The position numbers and the translations under genes are program-made. Shown here one piece after another: positions 9,901 through 17,969 of a DNA stretch of 42,019 nucleotides; the first letter of the stretch is position 1; each line of letters starts with the position of its first letter. The notes beneath the pieces were generated by a model that saw nothing but the letters and a program-made list of their open reading frames with translations, was not told the DNA's origin and made no database searches. The stretch is from Solibacteraceae bacterium (GTDB lineage: Bacteria > Acidobacteriota > Terriglobia > Bryobacterales > Bryobacteraceae): positions 1-42,019 of the forward strand of contig JAJPJX010000182.1 of NCBI GenBank assembly GCA_021324015.1, given 5' to 3'.

Positions 9901-10221
9901 CCGGGCTGCCCGGACAGCAACCCGGTGTGCGCGAAGCCGGACAACGTGGGGCGATTCGGAAACGCGGGGATCGGCACGCTGCGCGGGCCGCGCATCGCGA
10001 ACGCGGACTTCGCCCTCTCGAAGTATTTTCCGATTCGGGAGAGGCTGCGGATGCAGTTCCGGGTGAACATGGCGAACGTGTTCAACCACCCGAACTTCGC
10101 GCTGCCGGCCTCGAACATCAGCTCTCCGGCGACGGTGGGCAGGATCACCTCAAGCGTGCCGGCGACGTTCGGGACGGTAGCGCCGCGGGAGATCGACTTC
10201 CAGTTGCGGGTGGAGTTCTGA
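6946..10221 (+). CDS. Oar-like TonB-dependent receptor with carboxypeptidase-regulatory domain
   Basis: Outer-membrane beta-barrel, 1091 aa from ATG 6946. A signal peptide covers about residues 1-24. A carboxypeptidase-regulatory-like domain follows (about 28-118, GTITGIVTDPSGAVVPGAKV and a conserved GVYTAPNLAVGSYRL strand). Then come a plug region (about 120-235) and a long barrel rich in Tyr/Asn/Gly strands that ends in an aromatic residue (...FQLRVEF), as barrels recognised by BamA do. Acidobacteria carry dozens of such receptors, thought to import oligosaccharides or other large substrates with TonB-ExbB-ExbD energy. No clear TonB box is visible. The frame stays open upstream to about 6232 across cheR, but only the part from 6946 has a signal peptide and ribosome binding site. 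The substrate is unknown. Confidence 0.9.
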   Translation: MRRQFRHFLGLISAILMCTGIAAGQTTFGTITGIVTDPSGAVVPGAKVSITNEHEGTVRQITTGSTGVYTAPNLAVGSYRLQVSAAGFATYEASGLTLSSNQVLNADVHLALTQSGTTVEVSASGAAISTETSNISNLKTSRDLQELPLISRHGGDQGFYTYVLQNPGVNSMPGNSLNNVQGVRQQTGVLPTMDGIAVMAYPIGPGPVQPSLEGVQEVNVQLANTPAEFATPANFAVVTKSGSNEFHGSAFWDYNGSRLNARDFFSPAAPFRVYHDFGGSFGGPIRKDKTFFFGDYEGSREAANVVVTGTTPLPAWRSGDFSGLKTPIIDPLTGAQFPGNQVPASRIAPVSQKVQNFFYPLPNFGPPGLQSGNWRGQFPGQTGFTHFDDFGVRVDQNFSNGDKVYARVSYRRLPLTAREAVLPPIGQRDQLRGARSAVASWTHLFSPAVLNEFRTGFTRQRNYYYPDLVGSDILQQVGIQGVTTTGIHNVPAFNITGITTTDQPNSQALTLDTNFEWTDNLSWTRGRHAMKFGFDAIRDQLGGYNYPNSMYGTYNFNGTYTGFGYADFLLGIPQTTQLSIPTPPRYLRGTTWSLYAQDQFKVNQRLTLNYGLRYELLGPYYDRYGSIANFDPTTGAFVLPDAGVSNVNPFYPKNIPLLAASKAGFPDQALVRYPKANFYPRVGAAYKPFGDDKTVIRAGYGIYGNLVYGSLARGLGGGPFSGSTTYTNALTNGVPLFSFPYPFLPTGTTATQNAFGVNPNLSTPYTEQWNLTVERQVGSAALRLSYLGTHSAELIYARNLNQPPPSTIPFTNSRRPYPIFNTITYYDNGGNQRYNALQATIARNFGSQLTFNAGYTWAKDLTDTQEGTFSGPTIQNQFDRRAEYGNNLLTPTHRVYGYAIWHIPVGKGHRILNRGGLVEAVLGDWQMAWNAMAQSGQFFTPSFSGFDTSNTNTIGGRPDVVPGVSTAAAGTQSTNNWFNAGAFKIPGCPDSNPVCAKPDNVGRFGNAGIGTLRGPRIANADFALSKYFPIRERLRMQFRVNMANVFNHPNFALPASNISSPATVGRITSSVPATFGTVAPREIDFQLRVEF

Positions 10222-10226
10222 GACGA

Positions 10227-10315
10227 GGCGGGAACTGCGGCAGGACTGCGGAAGATCTCAACGGCTCGATCGGCGCTTGCGTGACGAGGCCAGGCAGCCC
10301 TTGTACGTTCCCGCC
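10227..10315. repeat. Perfect 9-bp inverted repeat enclosing 71 bases
   Basis: GGCGGGAAC (10227-10235) and GTTCCCGCC (10307-10315) are exact reverse complements starting five bases after the receptor stop. The left arm overlaps a short direct repeat (ACTGCGG at 10234-10240 and 10245-10251). No T run follows, so this is not a simple terminator. It could be the base of a folded 3' UTR or part of a degenerate mobile element. Confidence 0.45.
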
Positions 10316-10350
10316 CAAGTCAGAATCCGACGATCCAGCGGACGTCATCT

Positions 10351-10401
10351 CCTGCCGCCTACCGGAAGTTGAGCTTCCGCGTTCCGTAGGCTGAAGGCAG
10401 G
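10351..10401. other. Three-segment hairpin in intergenic region
   Basis: A 51-base element folds into one long stem. CCTGCC (10351-10356) pairs with GGCAGG (10396-10401), GCCTAC (10357-10362) with GTAGGC (10386-10391), and CGGAAG (10363-10368) with CTTCCG (10374-10379). The terminal loop is TTGAG and the bulges are all on the right arm. Eighteen Watson-Crick pairs are unlikely by chance. There is no U tract. It may be a REP-like element, the end of an old IS200/IS605-type element, or a structured RNA. Strand and function are unknown. Confidence 0.5.
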
Positions 10402-10506
10402 GGATTGGGGCTGAGTCTCACCAAAATCCAACTGTGATTCTCCTGACCGACCGGCTCCCGTGTCTTACCGAATTTTCCTGGGCGAAATGGTGTCCCGGCG
10501 GTAGTA

Positions 10507-10557
10507 GCGCCACTGGGAAGTGGTGCGTCTGCATAAGTGGAAGCGCAAAAGAGCGCT
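10507..10557 (+). other. Tandem hairpins in the 5' leader of the secreted-protein gene
   Basis: GCGCCACT (10507-10514) and AGTGGTGC (10519-10526) close a GGGA loop, a GNRA tetraloop, with one G-U pair. A second small hairpin follows, AGCGC (10542-10546) with GCGCT (10553-10557) around AAAAGA. Both lie in the 90 bases before the start codon at 10594, so they probably form the 5' UTR of that gene and could affect RNA stability or translation. The rest of 10402-10506 shows nothing I can identify. Confidence 0.4.
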
Positions 10558-10593
10558 ACAGCAATTCAAGCGAAATCCTAGGGAGGAATGAAG

Positions 10594-11187
10594 ATGAGAC
10601 TGAGTCACTTTCTGACGACGGGAATTCTGGCGGGTGCGATGGCGGCGCTGCCCGTTATTTCTCTGGCGGGCACGTCCGGCGCTTGCACCAGTGCGGCTCC
10701 GACTGCGGAGTCGTCCCACTGGAATTTTCAGCAGGAGGCTTCGCAACTCCTCGACGACATTCAGATGGACGCCAGCCACGCGGCGAATAGGGCGGACGAA
10801 CTGCAATCGCTGTACCAGAGCCCGACGGTCGACTGGCTGTCGCATGCGACGCAGCTAAACAACGTGCGGGACGAAGTCAACGATATGGGAAACAAGCTGT
10901 GCCGGCTCGAAACCATCCGCCGAGTGTTGCCGCCCTGGCAGCAGAAGGCCGTGGACGATGCCGCTCCGCTGGTGCGGCTGATGGCGGACAACGCGCAAGA
11001 CGCCATCACGTTCCTGAACGGCCATCAGGAAGAGCTGTGGGAGCCGGTGTACGACAAGTACATCAACAATCTCTCCACGGAATCCCGGCAACTCTCGCGC
11101 TCGATGCGGAACTTCGAGGAATACGCCAAGGTTCATCACGAGGACCGGAACCTGGGGAAGAGCCTGGGCATGACGGCGGGCCAATAA
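10594..11187 (+). CDS. Small secreted alpha-helical protein of unknown function
   Basis: 197 aa. A clear signal peptide (MRLSHFLTTGILAGAMAALP, cleavage near residue 25) is followed by a mostly helical, charged domain with two cysteines, in SGACTS and NKLCRLE. The second half has a helical stretch PPWQQKAVDDAAPLVRLMAD and a C-terminal polar helix. I do not recognise a named domain. An in-frame ATG at 10588 abuts the Shine-Dalgarno (GGGAGGA, 10581-10587), while ATG 10594 has the normal spacing, so I use 10594. The gene is monocistronic: structured leader in front, strong terminator behind. Likely periplasmic. Confidence 0.8.
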   Translation: MRLSHFLTTGILAGAMAALPVISLAGTSGACTSAAPTAESSHWNFQQEASQLLDDIQMDASHAANRADELQSLYQSPTVDWLSHATQLNNVRDEVNDMGNKLCRLETIRRVLPPWQQKAVDDAAPLVRLMADNAQDAITFLNGHQEELWEPVYDKYINNLSTESRQLSRSMRNFEEYAKVHHEDRNLGKSLGMTAGQ

Positions 11188-11218
11188 TTCTTTCTCCATC
11201 CCTTGGCCTGAGTGGAGC

Positions 11219-11246
11219 GGCCGGCCTGCGGGCCGGCCTTTTTTTT
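11219..11246 (+). terminator. Rho-independent terminator with UGCG loop
   Basis: GGCCGGCC (11219-11226), loop TGCG (11227-11230), GGCCGGCC (11231-11238), then eight Ts (11239-11246). The loop is of the very stable UNCG tetraloop class. It lies 31 bases after the secreted-protein stop and 43 bases before the next gene's start. Confidence 0.93.
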
Positions 11247-11289
11247 GCGTTTGAGGGTTGTACAGTGGAGGGAGAAAGGGCCAAGCTGC

Positions 11290-11928
11290 TTGGAGTTTTC
11301 TTTGAACGAAGCCGAGGTGCGCGTGCTGGGCTGCCTGCTGGAGAAGGAAGCGGCCACGCCGGAATACTATCCGCTTTCCCTGAACGCGCTGACCAACGCG
11401 TGCAACCAGAAATCCAACCGCGACCCGGTGGTTTCGTATGCCGAGAGCACGGTGGAGGAGGCGCTGGCGGATCTGCGGGCGAAGGGGCTGGCGACGCGGA
11501 TCAGCGGGGCGGACATGCGGGTGCCCAAGCACGCGCACCGGCTGGCGGAAGTGTTCAACCTGGGCCGGCGGGAATCGGCCGTGCTGTGCGTGCTCCTGCT
11601 GCGCGGGCCGCAGACGGTGGGCGAGCTGCGCGGGCGCACGGAGCGGATGTACGCTTTCGATGATCTGGAGGCTGTGGAAGCGTGCCTCCAGCGGCTGATG
11701 GAGTGGCAGCCGGAGCCGCTGGTGACGCGGCTGGGACGGCAAGCCGGGATGAAGGAGTCGCGGTACGCGCACCTGCTGGGTGGACCGGTGGAGACGCTGC
11801 CGGAGCCGGCGCCGCGCGCGCCGGAGGCGGACCGCGTGAGTCTGCTGGAGGCCAGGGTGGCGGCGCTGGAGCAGGAGGTGGAGGGGCTGAAGGCCCAACT
11901 GGCCGAATTCCGGAGGCAGTTCGAGTAG
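11290..11928 (+). CDS. YceH family (DUF480) protein
   Basis: 212 aa from TTG 11290, which has AAAGGG upstream; longer in-frame starts would run into the terminator. The sequence tracks Escherichia coli YceH closely: LSLNEAEVRVLG-type start, CLLEKEAATPEYYPLS, NACNQKSNRDPV (about 38-49), LLLRGPQTVGELRGRTERMY (about 100-119) and KESRYAHLL. The family folds as paired winged helices, and the biochemical role is not established. The C-terminus is an acidic coiled-coil-like helix (LEARVAALEQEVEGLKAQL). The following AddB-like gene starts 6 bases after its stop, so co-transcription with DNA-repair genes is likely. Confidence 0.88.
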   Translation: MEFSLNEAEVRVLGCLLEKEAATPEYYPLSLNALTNACNQKSNRDPVVSYAESTVEEALADLRAKGLATRISGADMRVPKHAHRLAEVFNLGRRESAVLCVLLLRGPQTVGELRGRTERMYAFDDLEAVEACLQRLMEWQPEPLVTRLGRQAGMKESRYAHLLGGPVETLPEPAPRAPEADRVSLLEARVAALEQEVEGLKAQLAEFRRQFE

Positions 11929-11934
11929 GGCCGG

Positions 11935-14567
11935 ATGCTGCGGGAGCACCTGTTTGCGGCGCTGGATTCGGGCGCCACGGTTCTGACGGCGAACAATCGC
12001 GTGGCGCGGTCTCTGCGGCACGCCTACGCGGCGCGGCAGCGGGAGAGCGGCTTTGCGGCGTGGCGCAGCGCCGACATCCTGCCGTGGACAGCGTGGCTGC
12101 GGCGGGCGTGGGAGGACGCGCTCTATTCCGGTCAAGCGCCGGCGCGGATGCTGCTGAACCCGGAGCAGGAGCTGGCGCTGTGGGAGCGCGTTATCGCCGG
12201 GGATCCGCAGTATCATCCGCTCTTGCAACTGGCGGCCACCGCGCGGCAGGCGGGCGCGGCCTGGGAACTGGCGTACGCCTGGAAACTGGAACTGGGCGGA
12301 GCGGACTGGCAGGGCATCGACGACGCCGAGGCCTTCCTACGCTGGGCCGCCGCGTTTCGCGCGCGCTGCGACCAGGAGGGCTGGCTGGACGGCGCGCGGC
12401 TGGTGGAGCAGGTGGCCGCGGGGGTGCGAGCGGGCACGCCGCGGCCGCCGCATCGCGTGCTGCTGGTGGGTTTCGACGAGTTCACGCCGCGGCAGGAAGA
12501 CCTGTGGGACGCGCTGCGCGCGGCGGGATGCTCGGTGCAGACGGCCGACGAGCCGGCGCGCGGGGGCCGGGCGGTGCTGGCGAGCCTGCCGGGCGGGGAG
12601 GAGGAAATTCGCGCGGCGGCGCGCTGGGCGCGGCACTTGGTGGAGCAGGGCGCCGGGCGCGTGGGTGTGATCGTGCCCAACCTGGCGCGCGTGCGGGCGG
12701 CGGCGGATCGCCTGTTTCGGGAGGTGATGTATCCCGGGCAGGCGATGCCGGACCCGCGCGCAAGCTGCTTCAATATCTCCTTCGGCGTTCCGCTGGTGGA
12801 CTATCCGCTGGTGGCCACGGCGCTGCGCATTCTGGAGCTCGATCCGGAGGCGGCGCCGGTGGAGGCGGCCGGGCGGCTGCTGCGCTCACCGTTCCTGGCG
12901 GGCGCGGCCCAAGAGGGGAGCGCGCGGGCGCTGCTGGCGGCGGAACTGGCGCGCCGGGGCGATCCGGAAGCGGACCTGGAGACTATTGAGAAACTAGCCC
13001 GGCGGGAGAAGCCGTACGGCTGCCCGCGTGCGGCGGCGGCCCTGGAGACCTTCCGGCGAATGCGGCGCGGGGTTCCCAAGTGGCAGGCGCCCAGCGCCTG
13101 GGCCGCGGCGATTCCGGAGCTGCTGCGCGCGCTGGGCTGGCCGGGCGACCGGCCGCTGGACAGCGTGGAATACCAGACTCTGGCGCGGTGGCAGGAGCTG
13201 CTGGGCACGCTGGCGGCGCTGGACGGCGTGAGCGGCGCCATGAGCCTGGAGGAGGCGGCGCGGCGGCTGCGGCGGATGGCGGCCGAATCGCAATTCCAGC
13301 CGCTCCAGCAGGACGCGCCGGTGCAGGTGCTGGGGGTTTTCGAGGCTTCCGGCATGCGCTTCGATCACTTGTGGATCATGGGCATGCATGATGAAGCCTG
13401 GCCGGAAGCGCCGGCTCCGAACCCGTTTCTGCCGGCGGCGCTTCAACGGCGGAGGCAGCTTCCGCACGCCTCGGCGGAGCGCGAGTTGGCGTTTGCGCGG
13501 CGGGTGACGGAGCGTCTGCTCGCGAGCGCGCCACGGGTGGTCGTGAGCTGGCCGCGGCGGGAGGGAGACCGGGACCTGCGGCCCAGCCCGTTGGTGAGCC
13601 ACCTTCCGGCGGTGATGGCGGAACTACTGGAGATGTGGCCGGGCGAGAGCTATGCGGCACGCGTGCGGGCGGCCGGAGAAGTGGAATGCATTTCGGACGG
13701 GGTGGCTCCGCCGCTGGCGGGCGAGCTTGCCATGCGCGGCGGCGCCCGGCTGTATCAACTCCAGGCGGCCTGCCCGTTCCGGGCCTTCGCGGAGCTGCGC
13801 CTGGGAGCCGCGGCGCCGGAGTATCCGCAAGCGGGGCTGGACCCGCGGCAGCGCGGCACGCTGATGCACGCGGCGCTGGACCGGCTGTGGGGTGTGCTGG
13901 GGTCGCACGCGCGGCTGATGGAGATGAGCGCGGCGGCGGTGCGCGGCGCGGTGCGGGATGCCGTAGCCGGGGCGATCGAGCAAAAATGCGCGGAGCGCCG
14001 CCTGCCGGCGCGCTTCCTGGAGATCGAACAGGCGCGGCTGGAGGGGCTGCTTGCCGAGTGGCTGGAACTGGAAAAGCTGCGGCAGCCGTTCACGGTGGTG
14101 GCGCGCGAGGAGAGGGACGAGGTGAGCCTGGGGGACTGACGGTGCGCGTCAAGGTGGACCGCATCGACGAACTCGCCGACGGGAGCAGGGTGATCCTGGA
14201 TTACAAGTCGGGTGATCCTAACGAGCGCGACTGGCAGACGGACCGGCCGGCCGAGCCGCAGGTGCCGCTATACGCCATCCGGGGCCGCGGTCCGCTAGGG
14301 GCGGCGGCATTTGCGCGGGTGCGCAACGGCGGCTCGGGGTTCCGGGGGATTGCCGCCGCGGAGGGCATTCTGCCGAGGGTCAAAGCTGCCGAGCGGCCGC
14401 TGGCGGAACAGGTGGAGGAATGGCGGCGGGTGCTGGCGCGGCTGGCGGAAGAGTTTCGCGAGGGCGACGCCCGGGTGGATCCGCGGGATGGGCCCAAAAC
14501 GTGCGAGACCTGCCACCTGGCGCCGCTCTGCCGGATTCGCGAGGCGGAGGCAGACCAGTGGGCCTGA
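11935..14567 (+). pseudogene. AddB-like/TIGR03623-type DNA repair nuclease, frameshifted
   Basis: Partner subunit of an AddAB-type end-processing complex. The first frame (734 aa, 11935-14139) has the degenerate helicase-like body and the first iron-sulphur cysteine, Cys613 in AACPFRAFAE. It stops at TGA 14137-14139, right after a GGGGG run (14130-14134). The family continues in another frame at once: LTVRVKVDRIDEL, the PD-(D/E)XK motif DYKSG (14199-14213) and the remaining cluster cysteines C-x2-C-x5-C (codons at 14502, 14511, 14529), ending at 14567. One extra G would restore a protein of about 877 aa, a normal size for this family. Either a sequencing or assembly deletion, a real mutation, or slippage on the G run would explain it. 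The downstream helicase gene begins at the shared ATGA-type overlap and is intact. Confidence 0.85.
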
Positions 14568-17500
14568 TGCGTCCCTTGCCGGTGGCGCCGGACGCCGCGG
14601 CGCGCGCGCGGGCGCTGGAGGCCGGGGCCTCGTTCCTGGTGGACGCGCCGGCGGGATCGGGGAAAACCGAGCTGCTGATCCAGCGCTACCTGCGGCTGCT
14701 GGCGCTGGTGGAGGCGCCCGAAGCCGTGGTGGCCCTCACTTTCACGGTGAAAGCGGCGGCCGAGATGCGCACGCGCGTGCTGGATGCCCTGGAACGGGCC
14801 GCGGGGAGCCCGCGGCCCGGCGCGCCGCACGCTGCGCTCACCTGGGACCTGGCGGCGGCTGTGCTGGAGCGCGACCGGGAGCACGCCTGGAACTTGCGGA
14901 CGCATCCGGCCCGTATGCGCATTCAGACCATCGACGCGCTGTGCGCCGCGGTCACCCGGCGAATGCCCTGGCTTTCGCGTTTCGGAGCGCAGCCGGAGGT
15001 GACCGAGCACGCCGAGGACCTGTACCGCGAAGCGGCGCGCCGCTTGGTCGCGCGGCTGCCGGAGCCTGTAGCCGTGCTGCTCGAGCGGCTGGATAACGAC
15101 GCGGCGGGGCTAACCAAGCTGGTGGCGGAGATGCTGGCGCGCCGGGATCAGTGGCTGCGGCACATCGTCGAGCGGGCGCCGCGCGCGGAGTTGGAACAGG
15201 GGCTGCGGACGGTGATCCAGGACGAACTGGCGCGCCTGCGGGAGCGCGTCCCGCCGGCGTGCGCGGGGGAGATCGCGGCGCTGGCGCGGGTCGCCGCGGG
15301 CAACCTGCGCGCCAGCGGGCGGGAGAGCGAGATCACGGCGTGCGAGGGCCTGACGGCGCTGCCGGGGACGGAGCCGGGCGAGGCGCCGCAGTGGCTGGGC
15401 ATCGCCGGCCTGCTGCTCACGGACAAGGGCGAGTGGCGCCGCCAGGTGAACGTGAGCACCGGGTTTCCGGCCGATCAGAAGGAAGTCAAGCGCCGCTGCG
15501 AGCAGTTGCTGCGAGCGCTGGAAAGGGAAGAGGAGTTTCGCGAGGCGCTGAAGGGCGTGAAGAAACTGCCGCCGCCGGCCTACGACGAAGACGCCTGGCA
15601 GGCGCTGGAGGCGCTCTCGCGCGTACTGCTGGACGCGGCGGCGGAACTGCAAATGGTGTTCGGCGAGCGCGGTCTGGTGGATTTCGCCGAAGTGGCGCAG
15701 CGGGCTTCGGTTGCGCTGGGCTCCGAGGATCACCCCACGGACCTGGCCCTGGCGCTGGATTACCGTATCCAGCACGTGCTGGTGGACGAGTTCCAGGACA
15801 CCTCGCTGAGCCAGTACCGGCTGCTGCGGCAGTTGACGGCAGGCTGGGAGCGCGGCGACGGGCGGACGCTGTTTCTGGTGGGCGACCCGATGCAGTCGAT
15901 CTACCGCTTCCGCGAGGCGGAGGTGGGCCTGTTTCTGCGGGCGCGGCAGGAGGGCATAGGGACCGTGGCGGTGGAGCCGCTGCGGCTGGAAATGAATTTC
16001 CGCTCGCAGGCTGGCATCGTGGAGTGGGTGAACCGGGTGTTCCGGGAGGTGTTCCCGCGGCGGGAGGACATCCCCATGGGGGCGGTGACCTATCAGCCCT
16101 CGGTGGCGCGGGAGGCGGACGAGGAGCAGACGGTGCGGGTGCATCCGTTTTTCGGCGAGCAGCCGCGGGCGGAGGCGGAGCGGACCGTAGAGTTGATCCG
16201 CGAGGCGCGCACGGCGCAACCCGCGGGAACGATTGCGATCCTGGCGCGGGCGCGCACGCACCTGCCGCACATCCTGCGGGCGCTGGCGGCGGCGGGGCTG
16301 CGGTATCGGGCCATCGAGATCGACGAGTTGGGAACGCGGCCGGTGATCCAGGATCTGCTGGCGCTGGTGCGGGCGCTCGAGGATGCCTCCGACCGCACAG
16401 CCTGGCTGGCGGTGCTGCGGGGCCCCTGGTGCGGGCTGACTCTGGCGGACCTTCACACCCTGGCGGCGGACGAGGCGCCGCGCGCGATATGGGACGTGGT
16501 GCGGGAGGAAGGCTGGCTGGAGCGCCTGGGCCCGGACGGGCGGGCGCGCCTCACGCGGGTGCGCGAAGTGCTGGGGGCGGCCTTCGGGCACAGGCGGCGG
16601 GAACCGCTGCGCGGTTGGGTGGAGCGCACGTGGGTGGCGCTGGGCGGGCCGGCCTGTCTGCGCACGGAGACGGACGCGGAAGATGCGGAGGCCTTCTTCC
16701 AATTGCTGGAGACGTTGGAGGAGGGCGGCGAGGCGCCGGATGGCCGCACACTGGCCGAAAAGGCGGCGGGCCTGTTTGCCGCTCCGGACCTGGAGGCGGA
16801 CGAATCCCTGCACGTGCTGACCATCCACAAAGCCAAAGGGCTGGAGTTCGATACGGTGATTTTGCCGGGGTTGGGATCGCGCCCGCGGGTTGATGAGGGG
16901 CGGCTGCTGGCGTGGCTGGAGACGACCGGGAGCCATGGCGAGAGCCTGCTGCTGCTGGCGCCGGTGAAACCGAGCGGGGGCGCCACGGACCCCATCGTGG
17001 ATTACGTGCGCGGCATCGAGAGGAAGAAAGAGGAGCACGAGGCGGCGCGGCTGCTTTACGTGGCGGCGACGCGGGCGCGCCGGCGGCTGCACCTGCTGGG
17101 TCACGTGCCGGTGCGGGAGCAGGATGGGAAGGCCGTTCCGGGCGATCCGGAGAGCGGATCGCTGCTGGCGCGGCTATGGCCGGTGGTGGCGCCGGAATTC
17201 GCCGCGCGCTGGACGGAGGGATCCGGTCCGGTAGTTGCGGAAGAGGCACAGGCGCGGGGCGAGACGCGGCTGCGCCGGCTGCGTTCGGGCTGGATGCCGC
17301 CGCCCGCGCCCGCGGCCGTGGCCTGGCAGCCGGAGCTTCCGGAGGAGGCCGAGGCAGGCGCCGCCCCGGTGAGCTTCGATTGGGCGGGGGAGACGCGGCG
17401 GCATGTCGGCACGGTGGTGCATCGCCTGCTGCGGCGCATCGCCGAGGAAGGCGTGGATCGCTGGGACGGGGCGGCGGTGGCGCAGGCTCGCCCCGTGACG

Positions 17501-17923
17501 CAGGCAGCGCTGGGCAGCCTGGGAGTGCCGCCGGCGGAGATTGCCGGGGCGGCAGCGGAGGTCGAACGGGCGCTCGCGGCGAGCCTGGCGGACCCGCGCG
17601 GGCGCTGGATTCTGGAGCGATCGCACGCCGGCGCGCGCTGCGAATATGCGCTGGCGGGTCTGGTGCGGGGGCGGCTGCTGGAGGGCGTGCTGGACCGCAC
17701 CTTCGTGGATGCCGAAGGCACGCGGTGGATTATCGACTACAAGACCGGCGCGCACGAGGGAGCCGGAGCGGAGGCTTTTCTGGACGCCGAGCAGGAGCGC
17801 TACCGCGCGCAACTGGAGGGCTACGCGGCTCTGTTCGCGGGCCTGGAGCAGAGGCCCATCCGGCTGGGGCTGTACTTTCCGCTGATGGGTGCATGGCGGG
17901 AGTGGGGGTATGGGGAGAGTTGA
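14567..17923 (+). CDS. AddA-like UvrD-family helicase-nuclease
   Basis: 1118 aa ATP-dependent exonuclease/helicase subunit that unwinds and trims double-strand ends for recombinational repair. Motifs: Walker A APAGSGKTELL (Lys33), LTFTVKAAAEM (Ia), Walker B DEFQDT (407-412), LFLVGDPMQSIYRFREAE (III), LTIHKAKGLEFD (V), LLYVAATRARRRL (VI), and a C-terminal PD-(D/E)XK nuclease with LEGVLDRTF and IDYKTG (Asp1057, Lys1059). ATG 14567 overlaps the upstream stop (TGATG). The frame is open further upstream, but that part overlaps the AddB-like gene. Helicase motifs and nuclease triad look intact, so this subunit should be functional even if its partner is truncated. Confidence 0.9.
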   Translation: MRPLPVAPDAAARARALEAGASFLVDAPAGSGKTELLIQRYLRLLALVEAPEAVVALTFTVKAAAEMRTRVLDALERAAGSPRPGAPHAALTWDLAAAVLERDREHAWNLRTHPARMRIQTIDALCAAVTRRMPWLSRFGAQPEVTEHAEDLYREAARRLVARLPEPVAVLLERLDNDAAGLTKLVAEMLARRDQWLRHIVERAPRAELEQGLRTVIQDELARLRERVPPACAGEIAALARVAAGNLRASGRESEITACEGLTALPGTEPGEAPQWLGIAGLLLTDKGEWRRQVNVSTGFPADQKEVKRRCEQLLRALEREEEFREALKGVKKLPPPAYDEDAWQALEALSRVLLDAAAELQMVFGERGLVDFAEVAQRASVALGSEDHPTDLALALDYRIQHVLVDEFQDTSLSQYRLLRQLTAGWERGDGRTLFLVGDPMQSIYRFREAEVGLFLRARQEGIGTVAVEPLRLEMNFRSQAGIVEWVNRVFREVFPRREDIPMGAVTYQPSVAREADEEQTVRVHPFFGEQPRAEAERTVELIREARTAQPAGTIAILARARTHLPHILRALAAAGLRYRAIEIDELGTRPVIQDLLALVRALEDASDRTAWLAVLRGPWCGLTLADLHTLAADEAPRAIWDVVREEGWLERLGPDGRARLTRVREVLGAAFGHRRREPLRGWVERTWVALGGPACLRTETDAEDAEAFFQLLETLEEGGEAPDGRTLAEKAAGLFAAPDLEADESLHVLTIHKAKGLEFDTVILPGLGSRPRVDEGRLLAWLETTGSHGESLLLLAPVKPSGGATDPIVDYVRGIERKKEEHEAARLLYVAATRARRRLHLLGHVPVREQDGKAVPGDPESGSLLARLWPVVAPEFAARWTEGSGPVVAEEAQARGETRLRRLRSGWMPPPAPAAVAWQPELPEEAEAGAAPVSFDWAGETRRHVGTVVHRLLRRIAEEGVDRWDGAAVAQARPVTQAALGSLGVPPAEIAGAAAEVERALAASLADPRGRWILERSHAGARCEYALAGLVRGRLLEGVLDRTFVDAEGTRWIIDYKTGAHEGAGAEAFLDAEQERYRAQLEGYAALFAGLEQRPIRLGLYFPLMGAWREWGYGES

Positions 17924-17969
17924 AGGGGCCAGATATGCCACCGCTCCCTCAGGGTCACGGCCCAGTCCG

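Noticed and set aside
10340-10410. Insertion sequence or group II intron
   Set aside because: No transposase or reverse transcriptase frame, no target duplication and no intron domain V consensus; only the hairpins remain.
15110-17104. 664-codon open frame antisense to the AddA-like gene, and similar long antisense frames elsewhere (for example 181-2121 and 23329-25143)
   Set aside because: High-GC shadow frames, rich in Arg/Gln/His/Pro, with no motifs and complementary to genes that carry full sets of family motifs.
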